Origin: CG2-30-46-19 sp034414555
Lineage (GTDB): Bacteria; Chloroflexota; Dehalococcoidia; GIF9; AB-539-J10
Direction of reading: 5' to 3'
Length of the DNA stretch: 64,000 bases
Assembly: GCA_034414555.1 (NCBI GenBank)
Contig: DAOUMA010000003.1
Location: forward strand, 1 to 64,000
Position numbers and translations under genes: made by a program. Within the stretch, counting starts at the first letter, position 1. Each line of letters starts with the position of its first letter. Positions 48,999-56,622 of this stretch are shown here, piece by piece. The notes under the pieces are model-generated. The model was not told where the DNA came from. It made no database searches and saw only the letters and a list, made by a program, of their open reading frames with translations.

Positions 48999-50597
48999 CT
49001 AAACTGCGCTAAAAACGTTTCTTATATTGGGGTGTAAAGCATTACCAAGTTTTTCTACTACCTCACACCTGACCTTATTGAGCTCCTTCTGCTTTTCCTC
49101 GAACTCCATTCTAGAATAAAGCTTCTCAGGATGTAAGTATATATCGTCAACATGCCTTACCGACTTAGGCACCTTAAATCCGGTAGGTGAATCTACCCAA
49201 TCTTCAAGTCCCCCTCTCAATAGGGAATCCAGTATCGCCATGGTAAATTCCAGCCTTATATCATTATAATGTGCCCCCTCACCTATCCCCCCGGTATTTA
49301 ACAAGTAATAATTCACATGAAGAAGGGCTCCCATTATTTCATAAAATCTGTTGGCATGCTCCGCTCTACCACCAGCTATAAATGGGTCATAGAAGAACTC
49401 GCTCCTTATCTTCCCCGCCTGAGTTGGGTCACCAGCGGACGACTCCATTGATTGCCCCAAAATCATCAACGAGGTTGCTTGCTCTAAAGTTAATTTCGAT
49501 ATCGCTGGAATCAACGGCCCTCTGGTGATAAGAACCAGGTTATCTATCCTATCAACGTCAATATAAGGGCTGGCATGCAGGAAATCTTTCCTGCGTATAA
49601 CCGCTCTCCCGTTTGATGTTCTTTCGAAATTGTAAAAATCGAAATCTTTATCTTCCGTCACATAAACATTCTCACAGAGAGTTTCCGGTTTCAATAATCC
49701 ATAGAATATCTCAACTTGATTTCCGGGATTTATACTCTCGGTTTTCACAAATACCCCTCCAGCTTCAAAACCATGGAAGGAACCATCGGGCATCAGAGTT
49801 CCACCATCGTCCTGGATAAGCCAGGATTTTTCCCGGCCTTTCCTCGCCAAAATTTTGCACGTGGTGGTTGTTTTCCCATTTGCGGTCAAGGCAACAAGCA
49901 ATGTCCTTACAGTTCTATAATCCCCATGCGTTGATTGAAGGTAATCCTCCCTACAGCCAGTATGCAGGAAAATTCCGTCCCCAAAAGTTTTTTGGGTCCA
50001 ATCTTCAGCAGCGAAGACTCCCTTTTTATACTCACCAATATAATTGCTGTTCCTGATTATCTTGATGACCCTGCCATTATCGAGCATAGCCAGCCTTATA
50101 GTGATGTCTTTTTGAGGAAGTGGTTTTGATTTATTAGCTTCAAAAGCTTCATCACTGAACATTACAATCTCATACGTTGGCCGTTCGACTTTGCCCTTTA
50201 CAGGAATAAAAAGATTCCCCCCACCATAGGCAACATGGGCAAATCGCTCAGGGACAATTAACCTGACTGTAGTGTTACTACTTGTATTGCCCACAATCCG
50301 GTCAAGGGAAATTAACCTTTCTTTGCTCAACGCCTGTTCACATTGAGCCAATAGCTGCAATTCCTCCTTGCCGAAGGAATAGTCAACGCTGTTTTTGGTA
50401 AACATCGCCGCTCTGGAACTAGGCCCACTTTCAACAACAAAATTACCGTAAATTGTCTTCACTACGCCGGGTTCCCGCTCCACAAGCACACTCAATTCCT
50501 CGAGAGAAGGATTATCCAGCAACCTGTTCTCCTGTAATGCCTTCTGTCTAATCCTCTCGACAGTTAACACAAATTGCTCTAACTCAATTCCTGACAT
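48999..50597 (-). CDS. pckA: Phosphoenolpyruvate carboxykinase (ATP)-like, divergent
   Basis: A 532-aa PEPCK-fold protein that would interconvert oxaloacetate and PEP with ATP. Family resemblance is clear: SSRAAMFTKNSVDYSFG, FAHVAYGGGNLFIPV, TFGDGIFLHTGCREDYLQ, and the C-terminal SSAGDPTQAGKIRSEFFYDP. The nucleotide site is unusual. The P-loop reads LLVALTANGKTTTT, with Ala where the usual GLSGTGKTT begins with Gly. The kinase-2 strand is LIQDDGGTLMPDG in place of the typical LIGDDEHGW. The function is therefore likely but not certain. Confidence 0.75.
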   Translation of the reverse strand: MSGIELEQFVLTVERIRQKALQENRLLDNPSLEELSVLVEREPGVVKTIYGNFVVESGPSSRAAMFTKNSVDYSFGKEELQLLAQCEQALSKERLISLDRIVGNTSSNTTVRLIVPERFAHVAYGGGNLFIPVKGKVERPTYEIVMFSDEAFEANKSKPLPQKDITIRLAMLDNGRVIKIIRNSNYIGEYKKGVFAAEDWTQKTFGDGIFLHTGCREDYLQSTHGDYRTVRTLLVALTANGKTTTTCKILARKGREKSWLIQDDGGTLMPDGSFHGFEAGGVFVKTESINPGNQVEIFYGLLKPETLCENVYVTEDKDFDFYNFERTSNGRAVIRRKDFLHASPYIDVDRIDNLVLITRGPLIPAISKLTLEQATSLMILGQSMESSAGDPTQAGKIRSEFFYDPFIAGGRAEHANRFYEIMGALLHVNYYLLNTGGIGEGAHYNDIRLEFTMAILDSLLRGGLEDWVDSPTGFKVPKSVRHVDDIYLHPEKLYSRMEFEEKQKELNKVRCEVVEKLGNALHPNIRNVFSAV

Positions 50598-50604
50598 CTC
50601 TCTC

Positions 50605-50698
50605 CTTAAGGGAAATCCTAAATTTCAATCTCTAAATTCTAAACAAATTCAAGTCTCTAACGCCGGGATTTAGATAGCAGTGCTTAGTATTTTAGTGT
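50605..50698. repeat. RepC imperfect inverted repeat (dnaK-pckA spacer)
   Basis: Reads gggaaatcctaaatttcaat, then ctctaaattctaaacaaatt, and ends cgggatttagatagcagtgc ttagtatt. The arms match the ilvN-ilvC and prs-secA spacers. Confidence 0.55.
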
Positions 50699-52594
50699 TT
50701 ATACCTCGCGGAATTCACCCTCAACAGGACCTTCCTCCCCACCAGGACCCTGTTGTCCACCGGGATGTTGCCCGCCAGGTGGTTGTCCACCGGGCTGTCC
50801 ATAAACTGTAGCGCCAACCTTCTGCATAGCCTGCGATAGCTCTTGCACGGCATTACGAACAGCATTTATATCCTTGCCTTGAAGCGCTGAGCGAACTGCA
50901 GCTATCTTGCCTTCTATTTCCTGTTTTAGCTCTCCGGGTATTTTACCTCCCTGCTCTCGAAGCGTTTTCTCAGCAGTATAAGCAAGGTTATCGGCAGCAT
51001 TGCGGGTTTCAGTTTCTTCCTTGCGCTTAGCATCTTCAGCAGCATGCGTTTCCGCTTCCCTCTGCATCTTCTCCACCTCTCCCTTGCTGAGTCCGCTAGA
51101 GGCAGTGATGGTGATTTTCTGCTCCTTCCCGGTGCCTTTGTCCCGCGCATTAACATTAAGGATTCCATTAGCATCGATATCAAAAGTTACTTCAATTTGA
51201 GGCATACCTCTTGGCGCCGGTAGAATACCATCGAGCATAAAACGCCCTAAAGTTCGATTATCGGCCGCCATAGGACGTTCCCCCTGAAGAACATGTATTT
51301 CCACACTTGGCTGATTATCACCAGCAGTGCTGAAAATCTGGCTCTTTGAGGTAGGAATGGTGGTATTACGAGGAATAAGCGGCGTGGCTACCCCTCCCAG
51401 AGTCTCTATGCCCAAAGTAAGCGGGGTAACATCAAGAAGGAGAATCTCTCCCACCTCACCTTTGAGCACCCCAGCTTGAATGGCAGCTCCCAAAGCCACC
51501 GCCTCATCAGGGTTGACACCCTTCACCGGTTCTCGACTAAAAAACTGCCTCAAGGTATCCTGAACCTTGGGCATCCTTGTCTGACCACCAACCAGAATTA
51601 CATTATTAATTTGAGCTGGAGTGAACTTGGCGTCGCTTAAAGCCTGGCGACAGGGTCCAATGCTCCTCTCTATTAAGTCAGCCGATAGTTGCTCCAGCTT
51701 GGCTCGACTAAGCGTCATGGTAAGATGCTTGGGACCAGAAGCATCTGCGGTGATGAATGGGAGATTTATCTCTGTCTGAACCACTGTGGATAGCTCTTTC
51801 TTAGCCTTCTCAGCAGCGTCTTTTAACCGCTGCAATGCCATCCTGTCCTGCTTCAAGTCAATGCCTTGCTCTTTCTTGAATTCATCACATATCCAATCCA
51901 TAATTCTCTGGTCAATGTCATCCCCACCAAGATGAGTATCACCGTTAGTTGACTTGACCTGGAATGTGCCTTCGCCTATATCAAGGATGGAAATATCAAA
52001 TGTGCCTCCACCAAAATCATAAACGGCAATAGTTTCATCTTTCTTCTTATCCATTCCATAGGCTAGTGATGATGCTGTGGGTTCATTAATAATACGGAGC
52101 ACGTTAAAACCAGCTATAGCGCCGGCGTCTTTAGTCGCCTGCCTCTGACTGTCATTAAAGTAAGCAGGCACAGTAATCACGGCATCGGTGACTTTTCCCC
52201 CAAGATAAGCTTCAGCATCAACTTTCAGTTTTTGCAATATCATCGCTGAAATTTCCTGCGGACTATATTCTTTACCCCCCATAACTACCCGACAATCACC
52301 ATTAGGCGCCGCAGTGATTTTGTAGGGTAATCTCTTTATATCATACTGGACCGAAGCATCGTTAAATTTACGCCCCATAAGACGTTTAACACTGAAAATA
52401 GTGTTATCGGGATTAATTATCGCCTGGCGCTTGGCTATTTCTCCTACCAAACGTTCACCTGTTTTGCTTACCGCTACTACCGAAGGAACCAGATTGCTGC
52501 CTTCGGCACTGGGGATAATTTTGGGCTCTCCCCCTTCCATAACTGCCACCAAACTAAGTGTGGTCCCCAGGTCAATCCCTACTGCTTTCGCCAT
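50699..52594 (-). CDS. dnaK: Hsp70 chaperone DnaK
   Basis: ATP-driven chaperone. Landmarks are AVGIDLGTTLSLVAVMEGG, FNDSQRQATKDAGAIAGFNV, IAVYDFGGGTFDISILDIGE and NVILVGGQTRMPKVQDTL, the linker LLLDVTPLTLGIETLGG, and a Gly/Pro/Gln-rich tail (GGQPPGGQHPGGQQGPGG) ending in EGEFREV. At 631 aa, normal. Its ATG lies within the grpE 3' end, with GAGGAGG 7 bases upstream. DnaJ is not encoded in this window. Confidence 0.97.
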   Translation of the reverse strand: MAKAVGIDLGTTLSLVAVMEGGEPKIIPSAEGSNLVPSVVAVSKTGERLVGEIAKRQAIINPDNTIFSVKRLMGRKFNDASVQYDIKRLPYKITAAPNGDCRVVMGGKEYSPQEISAMILQKLKVDAEAYLGGKVTDAVITVPAYFNDSQRQATKDAGAIAGFNVLRIINEPTASSLAYGMDKKKDETIAVYDFGGGTFDISILDIGEGTFQVKSTNGDTHLGGDDIDQRIMDWICDEFKKEQGIDLKQDRMALQRLKDAAEKAKKELSTVVQTEINLPFITADASGPKHLTMTLSRAKLEQLSADLIERSIGPCRQALSDAKFTPAQINNVILVGGQTRMPKVQDTLRQFFSREPVKGVNPDEAVALGAAIQAGVLKGEVGEILLLDVTPLTLGIETLGGVATPLIPRNTTIPTSKSQIFSTAGDNQPSVEIHVLQGERPMAADNRTLGRFMLDGILPAPRGMPQIEVTFDIDANGILNVNARDKGTGKEQKITITASSGLSKGEVEKMQREAETHAAEDAKRKEETETRNAADNLAYTAEKTLREQGGKIPGELKQEIEGKIAAVRSALQGKDINAVRNAVQELSQAMQKVGATVYGQPGGQPPGGQHPGGQQGPGGEEGPVEGEFREV

Positions 52595-53141
52595 GGCTTT
52601 CCTCCTCTATTTCTTCTTTGCCCCTGCCTACTACTACTAAACTGGGGCGGAGCACTCTATCTTTCAACCTATAACCCTTCCGAATTTCCTCCAATACCAC
52701 ACCTTCCTCACCCACCTGACTCATCGTCGCTTCGTGTAAATGGGGGTCAAATCTCTCTCCTTTAGCCTCAATTTCAGTTACCCCCGCCTTCTTCAGCGCC
52801 GCTTTAAGGTTATTATATATGATTTTAATACCCTCAAGCCAATTCATCTCGGCAGGTTCCGAGGGTAGCAACTTAAAAGCTCTTTCAAAATCATCTATGA
52901 CAGGCAATAAACTCAGGATAAGCGTGCTGTTACCAAAATCTAAAATCTCTTGCTTTTCCTGCCTAGCATGCTTTTTGTAATTAGCAAGGTCAGCTTGAGC
53001 TCTTTGCCAATTCGCTAAATATTTCTCTGCTCCTTTCTTTTGCTCTGCTAAAGCTTGCTGTAGCGCCTCGATATCCTCTACACTTGCCTGCTCAACATCA
53101 GCCTCGCCTATTTCATCATTAGTTAATCCTTCTTCAGACAA
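52572..53141 (-). CDS. grpE: Nucleotide exchange factor GrpE
   Basis: Exchange factor for DnaK. N-terminal acidic region and coiled coil (EDIEALQQALAEQKKGAEKY, LANWQRAQADLANYKKHARQ), then the C-terminal beta domain with GERFDPHLHEATMSQVGEEG and GYRLKDRVLRPSLVVVG. The 189-aa length is typical. It lies 14 bases after hrcA and overlaps the dnaK start by 23 bases, so hrcA-grpE-dnaK form one operon. Confidence 0.95.
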   Translation of the reverse strand: MSEEGLTNDEIGEADVEQASVEDIEALQQALAEQKKGAEKYLANWQRAQADLANYKKHARQEKQEILDFGNSTLILSLLPVIDDFERAFKLLPSEPAEMNWLEGIKIIYNNLKAALKKAGVTEIEAKGERFDPHLHEATMSQVGEEGVVLEEIRKGYRLKDRVLRPSLVVVGRGKEEIEEESHGESSRD

Positions 53142-53155
53142 AGTTTAAAATTCCT

Positions 53156-54175
53156 CTAGATGTATTCAGCTACCGATTCGCTCAATAATGTGGAAACAGA
53201 ATTTACTGAGGAAATGACTCGGGAATAATCCATCCGCTTGGGACCAAGCACACCGACAACACCACTTGCTTTACCGGAAACTCCGTATTGGCTGACCACT
53301 AAGCTAAAATCCTGCAGCACCTCCTCCTTATTCTCTTCACCAATAATTACCTCTGCCTTTCCCATGCAAGCTCGCTGTCCAAGCACCTTTGCCAGCCAAC
53401 TTTCCTTCTCTAACAGCTCTAATATAGTGATTATCCTGGGGCTTTGGTAGAATTCAGGCTGGTTCAATAACAGGCACAATCCTTCGACGCAAGGCTCACC
53501 ATATTCCAGCCTATCCTCTGTTTCCATTATATCCACTACCGCCTGAGTTACTATCCTTCCTTCACGGGGAAGCTTTGGCTCACTAGCTAAAATTCCATTG
53601 CCCGTCATCCCCCCATAAATAGCATTAAACTTGTTGGACAAGACAGTCAATTCATCCTGAGTAACTGCTTCATCAAAAGATAAAATTCGTTGTCTGATTC
53701 CCACGCCATATAAAACTAAGATTAGCAACGCTACAAAATCCTGCAGGCTCACTAAATCAAGGTGTTTAAACCGGCTTTCCGGCGCCCTTGGCGATGTAAC
53801 TATTGCCAGATTGTGAGCAAATCTGGCCAGTAAAAACACCGCTAGCCTTAGCTGCTGCTCAATCCTGTTCCTCTCCTCCCGCAATAGCTGATAAAAAAAG
53901 TATTGTTCATCCTCGGGAAGACCAAGCGCATCCCCCAGCAATCCTACATAGCAGCGATAAGCTTTATCAGTAGGAACACTACCCGCAGAGTGGTGAGGAT
54001 GAGTAATGTATCCTTCGCTTTCCAAATAAGCTACATCATTGCGAATGGTGGCTGGACTTACCTTCAAAGCGTAATCCTCAGCGATGGTCCTCGAGGCAAC
54101 AGGCGCCGCCCGGGAAATATACTCCCCAACTATTATCTTCAAAATAGTTTCTCTTCTTTCCTCTATCGAACTCAT
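53156..54175 (-). CDS. hrcA: Heat-inducible transcription repressor HrcA
   Basis: Repressor that binds CIRCE operators of heat-shock operons. The N-terminal winged helix shows RRETILKIIVGEYISRAAPV, SRTIAEDYALKVSPATIRND and YLESEGYITHPHHSAGSVPT. The C-terminal GAF-like domain ends in GVLGPKRMDYSRVISSVNSV. The 339-aa length is normal. A CIRCE element sits directly against its start codon, which indicates autoregulation of hrcA-grpE-dnaK. Confidence 0.96.
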   Translation of the reverse strand: MSSIEERRETILKIIVGEYISRAAPVASRTIAEDYALKVSPATIRNDVAYLESEGYITHPHHSAGSVPTDKAYRCYVGLLGDALGLPEDEQYFFYQLLREERNRIEQQLRLAVFLLARFAHNLAIVTSPRAPESRFKHLDLVSLQDFVALLILVLYGVGIRQRILSFDEAVTQDELTVLSNKFNAIYGGMTGNGILASEPKLPREGRIVTQAVVDIMETEDRLEYGEPCVEGLCLLLNQPEFYQSPRIITILELLEKESWLAKVLGQRACMGKAEVIIGEENKEEVLQDFSLVVSQYGVSGKASGVVGVLGPKRMDYSRVISSVNSVSTLLSESVAEYI

Positions 54176-54202
54176 TTAGCACTTCCCCAGTGAGATTGCT
54201 AA
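54176..54202. promoter_or_regulatory. CIRCE operator upstream of hrcA
   Basis: TTAGCACTT-ccccagtga-GATTGCTAA on the plus strand matches the CIRCE consensus (TTAGCACTC-N9-GAGTGCTAA) at 16 of 18 arm positions, with exact 9-base spacing. On the hrcA strand it ends immediately before the ATG, so HrcA binding would cover the 5' UTR and block its own operon. Confidence 0.9.
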
Positions 54203-54211
54203 TTTAGCTGA

Positions 54212-54240
54212 AATATACCACTTCTAGGTTGGGCTGTCAA
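54212..54240 (-). promoter_or_regulatory. Promoter of hrcA-grpE-dnaK
   Basis: On the minus strand: TTGACA (54235-54240), 17 bases, then TATATT (54212-54217) with an extended TGG just before it. The predicted transcript start near 54205 places the CIRCE at the very 5' end of the mRNA. Confidence 0.85.
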
Positions 54241-54256
54241 CCAAGTTCGACCCAAA

Positions 54257-54285
54257 TTGACTAAGGCAAAGAGAGATAGTATGAT
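54257..54285 (+). promoter_or_regulatory. Promoter of glyA
   Basis: TTGACT (54257-54262), 17 bases, then TATGAT (54280-54285). The transcript would start near 54292, only a few bases before the ATG at 54296. The TTG at 54257 and ATG at 54281 that open the frame are thus promoter elements rather than start codons. Confidence 0.75.
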
Positions 54286-54295
54286 AACACCAAAC

Positions 54296-55570
54296 ATGAA
54301 ACTCAAAACAACTTCCCATATTGCTATGCATGATACTGAGGTAGCTCAGATTCTGGAGCAGGAGAAAAAGAGGCAAGCAAGCCACATAAATCTCATTGCT
54401 TCCGAAAATTACGCTGACCTTGCTGTACTCGAAGCTCAAGGCTGCTTGATGACCGATAAATACGCTGAAGGCTATCCAGGACGCCGCTACTACGGTGGCT
54501 GCATTTATATAGATGCCGTGGAGACATTAGCCATTGAAAGAGCGAAAAAACTGTTCAATGCCGAGCACGCCAATGTACAGCCTCACAGCGGCGTTCAAGC
54601 TAACATGGCGGCTTACGCAGCTTTACTTCAGCCCGGTGATACCATGATGGGCATGAGACTTGACCAGGGTGGGCATCTTTCCCACGGTTCAAAGGTCAGT
54701 TTCTCCGGAAAATTATATAACTTTATCTCTTATGGCGTGAAACGCGACACTGAGATGCTTGATTACGATGAAGTAGAAAAACTTGCCCGGGAACATAAGC
54801 CTAAACTTATTATCGCTGGAGCTAGTGCTTACCCCCGAGTCATTGATTTTGAGCGCTTTCGTCATATCGCTGACAAGGTGGACGCCAAATTGCTGGTTGA
54901 TATGGCCCACACAGCGGGCATAATTGCCGCCAGACTTCACCCTGACCCCATTCCTCATGCTGACGTGGTCACCGCGACCACTCAAAAGACGCTGCGTGGC
55001 CCACGAGGTGGCTTTATTTTGTGTAAGCAGGAGCTAGCCTCAGTCATCGACGCCGCTGTTTACCCGGGAACTCAGGGAGGTCCTTTAATGCATGCTATCG
55101 CGGCAAAAGCAGTGTGTTTCTTTGAAGCCATGCAGCCCGATTTCATCACTTATCAACAATCAATTCTCACAAATGCTAAAATATTAGCTTCTGAGCTTCA
55201 ACGGTATGGATTCCGCATCGTTTCTGGAGGCACCGATAACCATCTTGCCCTCGTAGACCTTACCTCCAAGGGAATAACGGGAAAGGATGCTGAAAGCACG
55301 CTGGAATCGGCCCATATTCTGGTAAACCGAAATGCCATTCCCTTCGACCCCAAGCCACCTTGGATTGCCAGCGGCATTAGAGTAGGCTCACCGGCGGTGA
55401 CCACCAGAGGTTTTGGGCCCGAAGAGATGAAACGCATCGCTTTCTGGATCTCAGATGTCCTTTCTCATCTCGACGATGAACATACTATAACCGAAACTCG
55501 CCAGGAAGTTGTGGAACTGTGTCAGCAATTTCCCACCCCGGCAATGCAGGGACAAAGCAGCAATGGATGA
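54296..55570 (+). CDS. glyA: Serine hydroxymethyltransferase
   Basis: PLP enzyme that interconverts serine and glycine and loads one-carbon units on folate. Landmarks are HINLIASENYADLAVLEAQG, TDKYAEGYPGRRYYGGC, NVQPHSGVQANMAAYAALL, DMAHTAGIIAARLHPDP and the PLP-lysine region VVTATTQKTLRGPRGGFILC. About 424 aa. The frame is open from 54257, but the promoter geometry supports ATG 54296, or the ATG at 54326, giving a near-leaderless mRNA. It supplies one-carbon units for the purine pathway in the window. It overlaps prs by 8 bases. Confidence 0.95.
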   Translation: MKLKTTSHIAMHDTEVAQILEQEKKRQASHINLIASENYADLAVLEAQGCLMTDKYAEGYPGRRYYGGCIYIDAVETLAIERAKKLFNAEHANVQPHSGVQANMAAYAALLQPGDTMMGMRLDQGGHLSHGSKVSFSGKLYNFISYGVKRDTEMLDYDEVEKLAREHKPKLIIAGASAYPRVIDFERFRHIADKVDAKLLVDMAHTAGIIAARLHPDPIPHADVVTATTQKTLRGPRGGFILCKQELASVIDAAVYPGTQGGPLMHAIAAKAVCFFEAMQPDFITYQQSILTNAKILASELQRYGFRIVSGGTDNHLALVDLTSKGITGKDAESTLESAHILVNRNAIPFDPKPPWIASGIRVGSPAVTTRGFGPEEMKRIAFWISDVLSHLDDEHTITETRQEVVELCQQFPTPAMQGQSSNG

Positions 55571-56501
55571 ATTAAAGGTATTCAGTGGCAATGCCCATCC
55601 CTCTTTAGCACAATCTATTTGCGATTATCTACAAATCCCTTTAGGCAAAGTAGATGTTTCCGAATTTTCCAACGAGAACATATTTGTCCGAATCCTTGAG
55701 AATGTGCGCGAGCGAGATGTATTTATCGTCCAGCCTGTTTGCTCGCCGGTCAATAAAAGCCTGGTTGAGTTATTAATCATGCTCGATGCCTTTCGGAGAG
55801 CCTCAGCGGGGCGGATTACCGCTGTCGTGCCCTACTATGGCTATGGACGCACCGATAAGAAAGACCAGCCAAGAGTGCCTATCACCGCCCGTTTAATCGC
55901 TGACTTGATTGCTACCGCAGGAGCTAACAGGTTGCTCACCATCGACCTGCATGCCCCTCAAATTCAGGGCTTCTTCACCATGCCCGTGGATGAGCTAACC
56001 GCTTTGTCCCTTCTCTGTCAATACTTCCAGAAGAAAAATATCGACAAACTGGTAGTGGTAGCCACTGATATTGGCATCTCCAAGCGGGCTCGTGATTTCG
56101 CTGCCAAGCTTAATGCCCCGCTGGCTATTATGGAAAAAAGACGCCTGGGCAATGGCGATGCCACCGAGACCCTCAACGTTATCGGAGAGGTTCAGGGGAT
56201 GTGTGCTTTAACCGTTGATGATGAAATCGATACCGGCGGCTCTCTATCTAATACCGTAAATACCCTTCTAGAGCATGGCGCTAACGAGGTTTATGCTTGC
56301 TGCACTCACCCTGTTTTTTCCGGTTCAGCTATCCAGAAAATTGCCTCCAGCCCGGTAAAAGAGGTCGTGGTTACCGATACCATACCGGTTACCGGAAATA
56401 AAAAATTAGACAAAATCACCGTCCTGCCTATGGCTCCCCTCCTTGGCGAGGCCATCCTCCGCATTCACACCGGCTCGTCTATAGGAGCTATGTTTGAGTG
56501 A
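55563..56501 (+). CDS. prs: Ribose-phosphate pyrophosphokinase
   Basis: Makes PRPP from ribose 5-phosphate and ATP, feeding purine and histidine synthesis. Landmarks are DELKVFSGNAHPSLAQSICD, VDVSEFSNENIFVRI, FIVQPVCSPVNKSLVELLIM, VVPYYGYGRTDKKDQPRVPI, LLTIDLHAPQIQGFF and the PRPP-loop LTVDDEIDTGGSLSN. The loop differs slightly from the common VDDMIDTAGT. The start at 55563 overlaps the glyA stop; codons before it in frame belong to glyA. About 312 aa. Confidence 0.94.
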   Translation: MDELKVFSGNAHPSLAQSICDYLQIPLGKVDVSEFSNENIFVRILENVRERDVFIVQPVCSPVNKSLVELLIMLDAFRRASAGRITAVVPYYGYGRTDKKDQPRVPITARLIADLIATAGANRLLTIDLHAPQIQGFFTMPVDELTALSLLCQYFQKKNIDKLVVVATDIGISKRARDFAAKLNAPLAIMEKRRLGNGDATETLNVIGEVQGMCALTVDDEIDTGGSLSNTVNTLLEHGANEVYACCTHPVFSGSAIQKIASSPVKEVVVTDTIPVTGNKKLDKITVLPMAPLLGEAILRIHTGSSIGAMFE

Positions 56502-56504
56502 GAA

Positions 56505-56622
56505 GTTTGCTGAAAGTCACAGAAAAAATACGAAATCCTGAGCACGAAATGTCAAACAATATCGAAACTCAAAGCTTGAGATTTTGAATTTGTTTGGAGC
56601 TTAGAAATTAGGATTTACGACG
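56505..56622. repeat. RepC imperfect inverted repeat (prs-secA spacer)
   Basis: Reads tacgaaatcctgagcacgaa and ends gattttgaatttgtttggag cttagaaattaggattt. The GAATTTGTTT-AGGATTT arm matches the purD-purE and dnaK-pckA spacers. A promoter for secA was not identified within it. Confidence 0.55.

Noticed and set aside
55509..55563. Upstream start of prs at 55509
   Set aside because: The extra 18 codons overlap glyA in another frame, have no ribosome site and do not resemble the Prs N-terminus, which begins at 55563.
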